Notes: a model not told the origin generated them from the sequence alone. A stretch of DNA of 37,551 nt from Saccharothrix coeruleofusca (GCF_014648515.1 NZ_BMRG01000005.1:1-37551); one strand, 5' to 3'. Numbered from the stretch's first letter, positions 24,450 through 31,389 are shown. Numbers and translations: made by a program.

Positions 24450-24600
24450 CCACGCAGGCCGTGGTTTCTGTGTTCGTGTCTCACGCTCGCGGAACGACAC
24501 GCGGGCGTGCTGTCTCCCGCCCCACCGGTGGGGGAAACGCCCCGGGACGGCCGGGGCTGCACGGTGCAGCCCCAAGCTTTCCTGCGATGGAGGCAGGCAG
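24450..24600 (+). promoter_or_regulatory. Structured 5' leader of the cold-shock gene
   Basis: The roughly 200-base gap before the cold-shock gene holds a hairpin CCACG-caggc-CGTGG (24450-24464), an inverted pair CGTGTC/GACACG (24475-24501), a 14-bp palindrome CCCCACCGGTGGGG (24520-24533) and a hairpin GGGGCTGCA-cgg-TGCAGCCCC (24553-24573). The ribosome site GGAGG follows at 24587. A long, folded leader is expected for temperature-controlled translation. Confidence 0.5.
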
Positions 24601-24804
24601 ATGGCAGAGGGCACTGTGAAGTGGTTCAACTCCGAGAAGGGCTTCGGCTTCATCGCCCAGGCCAACGGGGGGCCTGACGTCTTCGTGCACTACTCGGAGA
24701 TCCAGGGTTCCGGCTTCCGCACCCTGGAGGAGAACCAGAAGGTCGAGTTCGAGATCGGGCAGGGCACCAAGGGGCCGCAGGCCCAGAACGTGCGCGCGGT
24801 CTGA
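24601..24804 (+). CDS. Cold-shock protein, CspA family
   Basis: 67-residue single-stranded nucleic acid binding beta-barrel that melts mRNA structure. RNP1 reads KGFGFI and RNP2 VFVHYS, with the conserved opening [13 protein letters not shown]. Normal length. It is preceded by a long structured leader and followed at once by a perfect 16-bp terminator. It is a single gene, not in an operon. Confidence 0.97.
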   Translation: MAEGTVKWFNSEKGFGFIAQANGGPDVFVHYSEIQGSGFRTLEENQKVEFEIGQGTKGPQAQNVRAV

Positions 24805-24817
24805 TCCAAGGCGTGGC

Positions 24818-24854
24818 GCAGGCCCCCGACCGCTCACCGCGGTCGGGGGCCTGC
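24818..24854. terminator. Bidirectional terminator between cold-shock gene and its convergent neighbour
   Basis: Perfect 16-bp stem GCAGGCCCCCGACCGC / GCGGTCGGGGGCCTGC with loop TCACC, 13 bases after the cold-shock stop and 14 bases from the stop of the opposite gene. Confidence 0.9.
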
Positions 24855-24868
24855 TCGCGTGCGGGGGA

Positions 24869-25180
24869 CTAGTAGCCGCGCTGGCGGGCTTCCCACTCCA
24901 GCCGCTGCATGACCCACTCGGTGGCCAGCGCCTGGGGGGAGGTCTGCCGCTCCGCGGCCAGCTCCTTGAGCTGCTCGTTGGCCATGAGCTGCAGGCGGAG
25001 CTGGTAGACCTGCGCGTTGCCGAAGCTGCTGCCCGAACCCGTCGTCTCCGGGTCGGCCGTCTCGGGGGCCAGCGCCGCCAGGTAGGACTGCAGCTCCTCG
25101 TCGGGAACCAGTTCTTCCTGTTCGCGAGCGGGGGGCCGGTGACGGCCGGACTTCGAGCGTCCAAGGGGACCTAGAGGCAC
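24869..25180 (-). CDS. Small conserved-type protein, unknown function
   Basis: 103 residues from GTG 25180. The reading frame is open to 25537, but a hairpin at 25251-25285 on the same strand probably ends upstream transcription, which argues for the later start. The N-terminal 30 residues are basic and polar (GRSKSGRHRPPAREQEEL). The C-terminal part is helical and carries a pattern YQLRLQLMANEQLKELAAER followed by ALATEWVMQRLEWEARQRGY, resembling a short DNA- or partner-binding helical module. I do not recognise the family. Confidence 0.6.
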   Translation of the reverse strand: MPLGPLGRSKSGRHRPPAREQEELVPDEELQSYLAALAPETADPETTGSGSSFGNAQVYQLRLQLMANEQLKELAAERQTSPQALATEWVMQRLEWEARQRGY

Positions 25181-25201
25181 CGCGCCACGATAACGGTTGG
25201 A

Positions 25202-25217
25202 TTGCGGAAGACCGCAA
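25202..25217. promoter_or_regulatory. Inverted repeat TTGCGG-AAGA-CCGCAA
   Basis: Perfect 6-bp arms, 22 bases upstream of the preferred start of the small gene, in its promoter region. Possible operator; short enough to be chance. Confidence 0.35.
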
Positions 25218-25250
25218 AGTGTGGCGCTGGTCACAGGTGTGTGCATGGAG

Positions 25251-25285
25251 AGGCCCCCGCGCCAGGGGGAGGAACGCGGGGGCCT
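25251..25285 (-). terminator. Hairpin upstream of the small gene
   Basis: 11-bp stem AGGCCCCCGCG / CGCGGGGGCCT with a 13-nt loop. On the minus strand it stands between the metallochaperone gene and the small gene. Confidence 0.5.
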
Positions 25286-25387
25286 GGAGGGGATCTCCAC
25301 AGGCGCTGACCGGGGGTGTGTCAGCAAATCGGATTCTTGCACGCGCGGCAGGGCGGCGGGAGTGGGTTGAGGGGAAATCTTGGACCC

Positions 25388-25413
25388 GCGGTGGCGCGGG
25401 GGCGCGCCACCGC
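25388..25413. terminator. GC-rich hairpin in the gap 25286-25516
   Basis: Perfect 11-bp stem GCGGTGGCGCG / CGCGCCACCGC with loop GGGG. The gap otherwise contains no supported gene; it may be a second terminator for the metallochaperone transcript. Confidence 0.45.
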
Positions 25414-25516
25414 AGGTCGCGGGTCGTCCGGGCGGCGTCGGACCGGGCCTCGGCGTGCCCCGTGAGCACGGCTTTCGGCATTTCGCGGGGTCGCGGCGGC
25501 AAATCCGCCACGGTGC

Positions 25517-25554
25517 GCGCCCGTGTCGGGAAAACATTTCCCCGACGCGGGCGC
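25517..25554 (-). terminator. Terminator of the metallochaperone gene
   Basis: 14-bp stem GCGCCCGTGTCGGG / CCCGACGCGGGCGC with one G-U pair and a 10-nt A/T-rich loop, 4 bases after the stop codon. Confidence 0.75.
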
Positions 25555-25558
25555 GAGG

Positions 25559-25765
25559 TCAGCCCGCCAGTTCGTAACCCGCCTCGGTGACCGCCGCCTT
25601 GACCTCGTCCAGGCCCAGCTCGCGGGTGCTGGTCACGGTGACCGCCCCGGTCTCCAGCCGCACGTCCACGCCGGTGACGCCCTCCAGGGCGGTCAGCTCC
25701 TCGGTGACCGAGCTGACGCAGTGGCCGCAGGTCATGCCGGTGACGGTGTAGGTGGTGACTGCCAT
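25559..25765 (-). CDS. Heavy-metal-associated domain protein (CopZ-like metallochaperone)
   Basis: 68 residues forming one HMA domain. The metal-binding site is GMTCGHC near the N-terminus, followed by VSSVTEELTALEGVTGVDV and the end VTEAGYEL. Such proteins carry Cu(I) to a P-type ATPase or sensor. Neither is in the window, so the metal is inferred only. It has its own terminator and no adjacent operon partner. Confidence 0.9.
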   Translation of the reverse strand: MAVTTYTVTGMTCGHCVSSVTEELTALEGVTGVDVRLETGAVTVTSTRELGLDEVKAAVTEAGYELAG

Positions 25766-25820
25766 GTGCCCTCGTTTCCTCGTGACTGGTCAGTCCGAGG
25801 ATACCCGTGGGGGGTAAGGG

Positions 25821-26072
25821 TTACGCGGGCGGCTCATCGGGCAGGTCCTCCAGTTGGCTGATCTCGCCCTCCAGCCGGTCGACGAGCTGCTCCAGGCCCG
25901 CGAGCATCCCGTCGAGTTCGCCCATCTTCTCGTTCATCAGCGCGTCGAGGTCGGCCTCGAAGGCGGCCATCGACGGGGCCGGGGGCGGTTCCGCGCCCGC
26001 GGCGGGCGGGGTCTGCCCAAGGGGCTGCTCAGGCGTCTGCCCAGGGGTGGGGTCGGGTTGGGGCTGCGTCAT
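25821..26072 (-). CDS. Small acidic coiled-coil protein, unknown function
   Basis: 83 residues. The first half is Pro/Gln/Gly-rich and disordered (QPQPDPTPGQTPEQPLGQT), the second an acidic helix with leucine spacing of a coiled coil (MNEKMGELDGMLAGLEQLVD then RLEGEISQLEDL). ATG 26072 is preceded by GGAAGGA. No family recognised. It could be a scaffold or regulator binding through the helix, but nothing in the context decides this. Confidence 0.6.
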   Translation of the reverse strand: MTQPQPDPTPGQTPEQPLGQTPPAAGAEPPPAPSMAAFEADLDALMNEKMGELDGMLAGLEQLVDRLEGEISQLEDLPDEPPA

Positions 26073-26237
26073 GGGTGCGCGTCCTTCCTGTTCGCCACAA
26101 GCACATCACGCCCCACTTGACACCGGGGTACCTGCACGGAAAGTGACACTCCGTCGGCTTCGAATCACTCTCCGGGGGGCTGCGGTACTTCGCAGGGCTC
26201 ACTTAATCTCGCGCCAACCTCAAGTCGGGGAGGCGTC

Positions 26238-26483
26238 ATGAGCGGGTCCCTAGAAGTTCGCCAGTTCCTGTGGAACCAGGACGACATCGTGTCCAGGCCG
26301 GGCAGCGGAGGCGTGCCCGCGCAACGAACCGGGGAGCCCTCGCGCATCTCCGACGAGCAGGTCCACCGGGCTCGGCTGTCCGTGGCGCGCGGCGCCACCA
26401 GCGCCGAGGACTGCCGGCTGCTGCTCGACATGCTCGGCCTGGTGCCGGGCGAGGACGGCGGGGTCCCGCCCGTCCAGCGGTAG
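26238..26483 (+). CDS. Small hypothetical protein, unknown function
   Basis: 81 residues from ATG 26238 with a strong GGGGAGG eight bases upstream. The N-terminal part is polar (GSLEVRQFLWNQDDIVSRPG); the second half is one or two helices (EQVHRARLSVARGATSAEDC, RLLLDMLGLVPGED). A -10-like TTAATC lies near 26205. An 18-bp terminator follows 11 bases after the stop. Start signal, terminator and isolation support a genuine gene; function unknown. Confidence 0.65.
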   Translation: MSGSLEVRQFLWNQDDIVSRPGSGGVPAQRTGEPSRISDEQVHRARLSVARGATSAEDCRLLLDMLGLVPGEDGGVPPVQR

Positions 26484-26494
26484 GCGCGCCAGTG

Positions 26495-26541
26495 GCGGCC
26501 CACCCCGGACGCGCCCCCGAGGTGCGTCCGGGGTGGGCCGC
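26495..26541 (+). terminator. Terminator of the small gene
   Basis: Perfect 18-bp stem, arm GCGGCCCACCCCGGACGC, with an 11-nt loop, 11 bases after the stop. It also shields the downstream tRNA promoter. Confidence 0.85.
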
Positions 26542-26618
26542 TCGCCACCAGCCCGGTGGGGGCGACGGCCGTCCGGGGGTGGAGAAATTGCAGGTCAGAA
26601 AGTTTTGACCCCCCCGTT

Positions 26619-26648
26619 TTGGAGTATCGGGGGGACGTGTCATATGCT
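26619..26648 (+). promoter_or_regulatory. Probable promoter of the tRNA cluster
   Basis: TTGGAG (26619-26624), an 18-base spacer and TATGCT (26643-26648), about 75 bases before tRNA-Glu. A 7-bp inverted repeat CCCCCCG/CGGGGGG surrounds the -35. A TTGACC at 26605 is an alternative -35 but is badly spaced. Confidence 0.5.
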
Positions 26649-26722
26649 TACGATGCTTCCACCGGACAGCGGTTGGAGGGCCTGGGAAGAAGGTGGCCCA
26701 CACGGGCTGCTGGAGGAACGAG

Positions 26723-26795
26723 GTCCCCATCGTCTAGCGGCCTAGGACCCCGCCCTTTCAAGGCGGTAGCGCGGGTTCGAATCCCGTTGGGGGCA
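26723..26795 (+). tRNA. tRNA-Glu (anticodon UUC)
   Basis: 73 bases: acceptor GTCCCCA / TGGGGGC, anticodon loop CTTTCAA, T-loop GGGTTCGAATCCC, discriminator A. CCA is not encoded. Confidence 0.96.
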
Positions 26796-26816
26796 CGTAG
26801 TACTGTAAGAGAGCAA

Positions 26817-26890
26817 GGCCCAGTGGCGCAGTTGGTTAGCGCGTCGCCCTGTCACGGCGAAGGTCGCGGGTTCAAGTCCCGTCTGGGTCG
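26817..26890 (+). tRNA. tRNA-Asp (anticodon GUC)
   Basis: 74 bases: acceptor GGCCCAG / CTGGGTC, anticodon loop CTGTCAC, T-loop GGGTTCAAGTCCC, discriminator G, as usual for tRNA-Asp. CCA is not encoded. Confidence 0.96.
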
Positions 26891-26923
26891 CAAGGCTGTT
26901 CGGCTGAGGCCGGGCCGCTACCT

Positions 26924-27000
26924 GGCCAGGTAGCTCAGTTGGTACGAGCGACCGCCTGAAAAGCGGTAGGTCGGCGGTTCGACCCCGCCCCTGGCCACCA
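26924..27000 (+). tRNA. tRNA-Phe (anticodon GAA)
   Basis: Acceptor GGCCAGG / CCTGGCC, anticodon loop CTGAAAA, T-loop GGTTCGACC-type, discriminator A and encoded CCA (26998-27000). Last of the Glu-Asp-Phe cluster. Confidence 0.96.
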
Positions 27001-27007
27001 GCACGTG

Positions 27008-27041
27008 GAAAGCCCCACTCGCCTCCGGCGGTGGGGCTTTC
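27008..27041 (+). terminator. Terminator of the tRNA cluster
   Basis: Stem GAAAGCCCCAC / GTGGGGCTTTC, lengthened inside by CGCC/GGCG across a bulged T, 8 bases after tRNA-Phe. The right arm's TTT gives a partial U-run. From here to 27183 I see no gene. Confidence 0.85.
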
Positions 27042-27183
27042 GCCATTTCCGGGTTCGCCACCAATCCAGGTCCCCACCTTTCCACGTGATGTGCGCCACT
27101 TCCCGCCAATCGCCGCGCCCGAATTCCTTGATCCGCCCGGCAGGCCACTCGCCGGAGGGGTGAAGCAGCCCGATGGGTGGAAT

Positions 27184-27205
27184 CGTGTCAACCTGGGTTG
27201 ACACG
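27184..27205. promoter_or_regulatory. Operator 1: CGTGTCAAC-N4-GTTGACACG
   Basis: Perfect 9-bp arms with spacer CTGG, 29 bases before the HTH gene start. It shares the core GTCAAC-N4-GTTGAC with operator 2. Confidence 0.75.
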
Positions 27206-27214
27206 AGGGCTGTT

Positions 27215-27230
27215 GTCAACCAAAGTTGAC
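27215..27230. promoter_or_regulatory. Operator 2: GTCAAC-N4-GTTGAC
   Basis: Perfect 6-bp arms with spacer CAAA, 26 bases between left edges of the shared cores, ending 3 bases before the ATG of the HTH gene. A protein bound here would block both transcription and ribosome access. Confidence 0.75.
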
Positions 27231-27233
27231 GTC

Positions 27234-27446
27234 ATGGCGGAGGCAACGGAACTGGCGGTCGCGGCGGGCGACCAGGACCCCCGCGTCGGGCTCCGGGCGG
27301 TCAGCGCGCTGCGCAGGCTGCTCGAACAGCTCGAAGCGGTGCAGGTCCGCAACGCCCGCGCGCGTGGGTGGTCGTGGCAGGAGATCGCCGCCGAACTGGG
27401 TGTGAGCAGGCAGGCGGTGCACAAGAAGCACGGGGGAAGCCGATGA
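27234..27446 (+). CDS. Small helix-turn-helix regulator
   Basis: 70 residues. MAEATELAVAAGDQDPRVGL leads into a helix with leucine heptads (AVSALRRLLEQLEAVQV), a likely dimer interface. The HTH is GWSWQEIAAELGVSRQAVHK, ending KKHGGSR. No ribosome site is visible because an operator occupies that position, so the message may be leaderless. Its stop overlaps the start of the Clp-N gene (ATGA). Such HTH/Clp-N pairs occur in other actinomycetes. Binding to the two GTCAAC palindromes, hence autoregulation, is inference from position. Confidence 0.85.
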   Translation: MAEATELAVAAGDQDPRVGLRAVSALRRLLEQLEAVQVRNARARGWSWQEIAAELGVSRQAVHKKHGGSR

Positions 27447-27970
27447 TCGCGGAGCGGTTCACCAGGCAGGCGCGGCAGGCGGTGCGGGAGGCGGTCCGCG
27501 AGGCGGAACGCCGGGACGCGGACCGGATCGAGCCGGAGGACCTGCTGCTGGCGGTGCTGGACACACCGGTGCTGGCGGAGTTCGGGCTGGCGCGCGCGGA
27601 GGTCGAGGCGGCCTTCGAGCGGGCCCGGCGCAAGGGCGGGCTCAGCGACGCCGACACCGAGGCGCTGCGCGGCCTGGGCATCGACGTGGACCAGGTCGTC
27701 GACTCGGTCGAGGCGGCGCTGGGGGAGGGCGCGCTGGCGCGACGCCCCCGGCGCGGGCGGGCGCTGTTCGGCCTGCCCTTCGACGCGGCGGCCAAGCAGG
27801 CGCTGGCCCGCTGCCTGGTGGAGGCCAAGGACCTCGGCCACCGCACCCTCGACCGGGAGCACCTGGTGCTGGCGCTGCTGTCCGGGCGGGGACTGGTGGC
27901 CGAGGTGCTGGCCGGGCTCGGCGTGGACTACACCGAGGTCAGGCGGCGGGTCGTGGCCGCACCCAGGTGA
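27443..27970 (+). CDS. Clp N-domain protein without ATPase
   Basis: 175 residues made of two Clp_N-type repeats. The first begins MIAERFTRQARQAVREAVRE with DRIEPEDLLLAVLD; the second holds FDAAAKQALARCLVEAKDL followed by HRTLDREHLVLALLSGRGL. There is no Walker motif. In Clp machines this domain binds substrates or adaptors, so a stand-alone copy could deliver or sequester clients for ClpC or ClpX (inference). It is translationally coupled to the HTH gene. Its last 32 bases overlap the 3' end of the convergent YczE-like gene. Confidence 0.9.
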   Translation: MIAERFTRQARQAVREAVREAERRDADRIEPEDLLLAVLDTPVLAEFGLARAEVEAAFERARRKGGLSDADTEALRGLGIDVDQVVDSVEAALGEGALARRPRRGRALFGLPFDAAAKQALARCLVEAKDLGHRTLDREHLVLALLSGRGLVAEVLAGLGVDYTEVRRRVVAAPR

Positions 27971-28568
27971 CCGGGGGCAGGAACGCCTGGGTGAGCGGCC
28001 CGATGGCCAGCGCGTAGAGGACCGTGCCGACGCCGACGGTGCCGCCCAGCAGCCAGCCCGCGGCCAGCACGATCACCTCCACCGCGGTGCGCACCAGGCG
28101 CAGCGAGGTCCCGGTCCGCGCGCAGAAGCCGGTCGTCAGGCCGTCGCGCGGGCCGGGGCCGAGCCGGGCGCCGATGTAGACGGCGGCGGCCAGGCCGTTG
28201 AGCACGACGCCCCCGGCCAGCAACAGCACGCGCACCGCCAACCCGGTGGGCGCGGGCAGCAGGGCCAGCGTCACGTCCACCGCGACGCCGATGACCAGCA
28301 CGTTGCTCACCGTGCCCACCCCTGGGCGCTGGCGCAGCGGCAGCCAGCACAGCAGCACCAGCACGCCGACCAGCGCGGTCACCGTGCCGAAGCTCAGCCC
28401 GGTGCGCTCGGCCAGTCCCTCGTGCAGCACGTCCCACGGGTTCAGGCCCAGCGCGGCGCGGATCTGCAGCGCCATGCTCGCGCCGTAGAGCCACAGGCCC
28501 ACCAGAAGTTGGATGATCCGACGTGTAGGTGCGATGGTGACCGGGGCCGGCGTGAGAGCGGCAAGCAC
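27939..28568 (-). CDS. YczE/YyaS/YitT-family membrane protein
   Basis: 209 residues from GTG 28568, with five or so membrane helices (IIQLLVGLWLYGASMALQI, FGTVTALVGVLVLLCWLPL, VLVIGVAVDVTLALLPAP, VLLLAGGVVLNGLAAAVYIG, VEVIVLAAGWLLGGTVGVG). Family marks are GLNPWDVLHEGLAERTGLSF and the repeat-like GPGPRDGLTTGFCARTG. The start is uncertain: no clear ribosome site, and the frame stays open upstream. It is divergent from a MocR gene, a pairing well known for YczE with YczR. The transported compound is unknown to me. Confidence 0.82.
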   Translation of the reverse strand: MLAALTPAPVTIAPTRRIIQLLVGLWLYGASMALQIRAALGLNPWDVLHEGLAERTGLSFGTVTALVGVLVLLCWLPLRQRPGVGTVSNVLVIGVAVDVTLALLPAPTGLAVRVLLLAGGVVLNGLAAAVYIGARLGPGPRDGLTTGFCARTGTSLRLVRTAVEVIVLAAGWLLGGTVGVGTVLYALAIGPLTQAFLPPVTWVRPRPAA

Positions 28569-28607
28569 TTGGCCATCTTGAGCGACCTTTGGCTTCCTTA
28601 TCCATGA

Positions 28608-28625
28608 CCAATACTCAATAATTGG
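28608..28625. promoter_or_regulatory. CCAAT-N8-ATTGG in the YczE/MocR divergent gap
   Basis: Inverted repeat just upstream of the MocR GTG at 28630, in an AT-rich island of this otherwise GC-rich gap. TTGGCC is also repeated at 28569 and 28622. Candidate MocR binding region; MocR sites are often direct repeats. Confidence 0.4.
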
Positions 28626-28629
28626 CCTT

Positions 28630-30090
28630 GTGGAGCTAGGTTTCCCAGCAAGTGGACGTATTTCCGGGTTCCGGCTCGCCCGGCTGCTCGGCGAGTGGCG
28701 GCGGCGCGGCGCCCGCCAGGGCTCGGCCGACCTCGCCGCGGCCATCCGGATGCTGATCCTGGACGGCAGGCTCCCGGCGGGCACCCGGCTGCCCGCCGAG
28801 CGGGAGATGGCCGACGCGCTGCCGGTCAGCCGGACGATGATCACCGCCGCGCTGGACCAGTTGCGCGCCGAGGGCCTGGTGGCCAGCAGGCGCGGCGCGG
28901 GCACCTGGGTCAGCCTGCCCACCGGCCACCTCGGGATCGCGCCGGACACCCCGCTGGTCGGGCACAGCATGGTCGACTTCGCCCGCGCCGCCCCGCCCGC
29001 GATCCCCAGCACGCTCGCCGCGTTCGACGCGGTGCGGCTGCGGATGCCCGAGCGGCTGGCCGACCACGGCTACTACGAGCACGGCCTGCCCGACCTGCGG
29101 CAGCGCATCGCCGCCCGGTACGAGGCGCGCGGCCTGCCCACCTCGCCGGAGCAGATCCTGGTCACCAGCGGCGCGCAGCACGCGCTGGCGCTGGTGCTGC
29201 GGCTGCTGACCGGGCCGGGCGACCGGGTGCTGGTGGAGCAGCCCAGCTACCCCAACGCGCTGGACGCGATCAAGGCCGTGTCGGCGATCCCGGTGCCGGT
29301 GGCGATGACCGAGACCGGCTGGGACCTGCCCGGCATCGCCGCCGCGCTGCGCCAGGCCGCGCCGAGGATGGCGTACCTGGTGGTCGACTTCCACAACCCC
29401 ACCGCGCACCGCATGGGCGCGGCCGAACGCGCCGAGCTGGTGGAACTGGCTCGGCGCGCCCGCACCCCGCTGGTGGTCGACGAGACCGTGGTGGAGCTGG
29501 ACCTCGACGGCGACCCGCTGGACGGCCCGCCGCCGGTCGCCTCGTTCGGCGAGGACCTGGTGATCACCCTGGGCTCGGCGAGCAAGTCGCACTGGGGCGG
29601 CCTGCGGATCGGCTGGATCCGCGCCACGCCGGAGGTGGTGCACCGGCTGGTGGCGGGCCGCACCGCGCTGGACCTGGGCTCCGCGGTGCTCGACCAGATG
29701 GTGCTGGCCGAGCTGCTGGCCGACCCGGAGCCCGCGCTGGCCGCGCGCCGCGCGCAGCTGGCCGACCAGCGCGACGTGCTGATGGCGGGCCTGCGGGAGC
29801 ACTGCCCCCGGTGGCGCTTCCGCAGGCCGTCGGGCGGGCTGAGCGTGTGGTGCGAGCTGGACGCGCCGGTGAGCACGCGGGTCGCGGTGGTGGCGCAGAA
29901 CCACGGCATCCGGCTGGTGCCCGGCTCGCGGTTCGGCGCGCACGGGGGCTTCGAGCGCTGGCTGCGGCTGCCGTACGTGCTGCCCGCCGAAGTGCTGCGG
30001 GACGCGGTGCGCAGGCTCGGGCTGGTCGCCGCGACCGTGTCCGGCACGGGCGTGGAGGGCGACGCGGAGGTGGACGTCCCGGTCGCGTGA
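28630..30090 (+). CDS. MocR-type regulator (GntR HTH fused to aminotransferase fold)
   Basis: 486 residues. N-terminal GntR winged helix (about 30-95: LAAAIRMLILDGRLPAGTRL, AEREMADALPVSRTMITAAL, GLVASRRGAGTWV), then a fold-type I PLP domain. PLP residues are in place: Lys319 in GSASKSHWGGL, Asp284 in VVDET, Asn256 in FHNPT, Tyr in YPNALD, Arg326. Such proteins sense PLP and amino compounds and do not normally act as enzymes. The GTG has no ribosome site, so a leaderless message is possible. The divergent YczE-like gene is the expected target, as in YczR systems. Confidence 0.92.
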   Translation: MELGFPASGRISGFRLARLLGEWRRRGARQGSADLAAAIRMLILDGRLPAGTRLPAEREMADALPVSRTMITAALDQLRAEGLVASRRGAGTWVSLPTGHLGIAPDTPLVGHSMVDFARAAPPAIPSTLAAFDAVRLRMPERLADHGYYEHGLPDLRQRIAARYEARGLPTSPEQILVTSGAQHALALVLRLLTGPGDRVLVEQPSYPNALDAIKAVSAIPVPVAMTETGWDLPGIAAALRQAAPRMAYLVVDFHNPTAHRMGAAERAELVELARRARTPLVVDETVVELDLDGDPLDGPPPVASFGEDLVITLGSASKSHWGGLRIGWIRATPEVVHRLVAGRTALDLGSAVLDQMVLAELLADPEPALAARRAQLADQRDVLMAGLREHCPRWRFRRPSGGLSVWCELDAPVSTRVAVVAQNHGIRLVPGSRFGAHGGFERWLRLPYVLPAEVLRDAVRRLGLVAATVSGTGVEGDAEVDVPVA

Positions 30091-30120
30091 CCCCTGGTCG
30101 TGTGGCCCCTGGTCGTGTGG
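30091..30120 (+). repeat. Exact 15-bp tandem duplication
   Basis: CCCCTGGTCGTGTGG occurs twice back to back immediately after the MocR stop codon. It looks like a replication-slippage product. Confidence 0.85.
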
Positions 30121-30125
30121 TCGCT

Positions 30126-30172
30126 GCCGCCGGACCCCGGCGCAGCCCCTCGATGGGCCGGGGTCCGGCGGC
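30126..30172 (+). terminator. Terminator of the MocR gene
   Basis: Perfect 15-bp stem GCCGCCGGACCCCGG / CCGGGGTCCGGCGGC with a 17-nt loop, 35 bases after the stop. Confidence 0.75.
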
Positions 30173-30186
30173 GCGCGGACCGGAGA

Positions 30187-30226
30187 CCTGCGGCGGAACG
30201 CTCCAGGGAGGGCGTTCCGCCGCAGG
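30187..30226. terminator. Second hairpin between convergent genes
   Basis: Perfect 15-bp stem CCTGCGGCGGAACGC / GCGTTCCGCCGCAGG with a 10-nt loop. It can serve either strand. Between 30227 and 30415 I see no supported gene. Confidence 0.6.
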
Positions 30227-30415
30227 CTTCGGCGTGGTCCCAGCGCCACGGGGGCAGCGTGGCGACGGGACCTGCCCCGTTCCTGCCGGGGCGCGGTCGG
30301 CAGGACGGGAGTGCGAGGTCGTGCCGGTACTGCGGGTGGGTGCTACCGCGAGACGACTGCCGCGGTGTGCCCGGAGGTGTGCCGGAGGTGCGCGCAGGGG
30401 TGTCCTCGGGGCACA

Positions 30416-30433
30416 CGGGTGCCGCGGCACCCG
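30416..30433 (-). terminator. Palindrome after the secreted protein gene
   Basis: An 18-bp perfect palindrome CGGGTGCCGCGGCACCCG begins 10 bases after the stop of the minus-strand gene. As RNA it makes a 7-bp stem and tetraloop. Confidence 0.5.
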
Positions 30434-30443
30434 GTCGGGTCGC

Positions 30444-31331
30444 TCAGTCGGGTGAGGTGCTCGGCAGGCCGGGAACGCTGCCGGGAGACCGCCAGTCGTC
30501 GCGCCGCTCGACCGACCACGCGGTGGCGGGCTGGAGGGCGGACTGGGCGGTCAGCAGGGCGACGGCGCCGCCGCCGCGGTGGCCGTTCGAGCTGTCGTGC
30601 GTGCTCGACGAGGCGATGGGCGCGCTGGGCGCGGCCGGGGCGTGCTGCGAGGCCGGAGAAGGAGCGCCGGGCTCCGGGTTCTCCCAAGTCAGATCAGGTG
30701 TCGCAGGTGTCTCCGGCGCGGCCGGGACGGCCGGGGCCACGGAGGCCGCCGGGGCGGGTTCGGCGGATGCGGTGCGCACCGGGACGGCGGGCGGGGCGTG
30801 CGCGGGCGGAGGCGGCGGAACGGGGGCGGTCGCCTCGGGCACCGGCGGCGCCAGCGCCAGCGCGGCCTCCGCCCGCGCGGCCACCTTGGCCTGGTACACC
30901 TCCGGGGGCACGGTGTTGGACACCGCGCCGGTGCGGCCGGACACCTGGAGGTTCCCCGAGTGGAGGCCGACCGAGTGGAAGCCCGCCGCGACGGGTTCCC
31001 ACTCCGGCTCGACGGGGTCGGCGGGGTCGGCGGGCCGCTCGACCGGCACCACCTGCTCGGTGGGCACGACCTCCAGCACCGCCAGCCGCGGCGGACCGGA
31101 CAGCCGCTGGTCGAGCAGCGCGGCGATCAGCTCGTCCTGGTGCGCCGCCTGCTCCTGGTGCGCCGCCTGCCGCACGGCGTCCAGCGCCGCCCGCACCTCG
31201 TCCGCCGGGTCGTCCGAGACCGCTGCCGCGACCCCCGGCCCGAGCAGCCACGCGGCGCCCGCGAGCCCGCCCACGGCCGCGGCCCGCAGCAGCAGCGACC
31301 CGGTGCGGCGCACGGCGTTGCTGATGGCCAC
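30444..31331 (-). CDS. Secreted Ala/Pro-rich protein, unknown function
   Basis: 295 residues from GTG 31331. The signal peptide is basic then hydrophobic (NAVRRTGSLLLRAAAVGGLA through GPGVAAAV), with cleavage likely after AVA. The mature part begins with a helical stretch rich in Gln/His (VRQAAHQEQAAHQDELIAAL), a short beta-like region (FHSVGLHSGNLQVSG), and then about 130 residues of Pro/Ala low complexity. The frame is open to 31514 but that extension looks like promoter DNA. No family recognised. It may be wall-associated. Confidence 0.65.
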   Translation of the reverse strand: MAISNAVRRTGSLLLRAAAVGGLAGAAWLLGPGVAAAVSDDPADEVRAALDAVRQAAHQEQAAHQDELIAALLDQRLSGPPRLAVLEVVPTEQVVPVERPADPADPVEPEWEPVAAGFHSVGLHSGNLQVSGRTGAVSNTVPPEVYQAKVAARAEAALALAPPVPEATAPVPPPPPAHAPPAVPVRTASAEPAPAASVAPAVPAAPETPATPDLTWENPEPGAPSPASQHAPAAPSAPIASSSTHDSSNGHRGGGAVALLTAQSALQPATAWSVERRDDWRSPGSVPGLPSTSPD

Positions 31332-31389
31332 GGGATCACCACCGTTCGGGACTGCGGCGAACGGGCGGACCGTTCGGAGGGGCGACGTG

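Noticed and set aside
24869-25537. A 222-residue version of the small minus-strand gene
   Set aside because: The extension crosses three GC hairpins and is Pro/Arg/Ser-rich without structure; the 103-residue version is preferred.
26723-27000. tRNA cluster as an attachment site for an integrated element
   Set aside because: No integrase, excision gene or duplicated tRNA 3' end was found in the window.
26742-27219. Minus-strand frames over the tRNA cluster (for example with GAGSNRRPTAFQAVARTN)
   Set aside because: These are the familiar false proteins read from the antisense of tRNA genes; peptide such as GVEPPTYRFSGG is a known annotation artefact.
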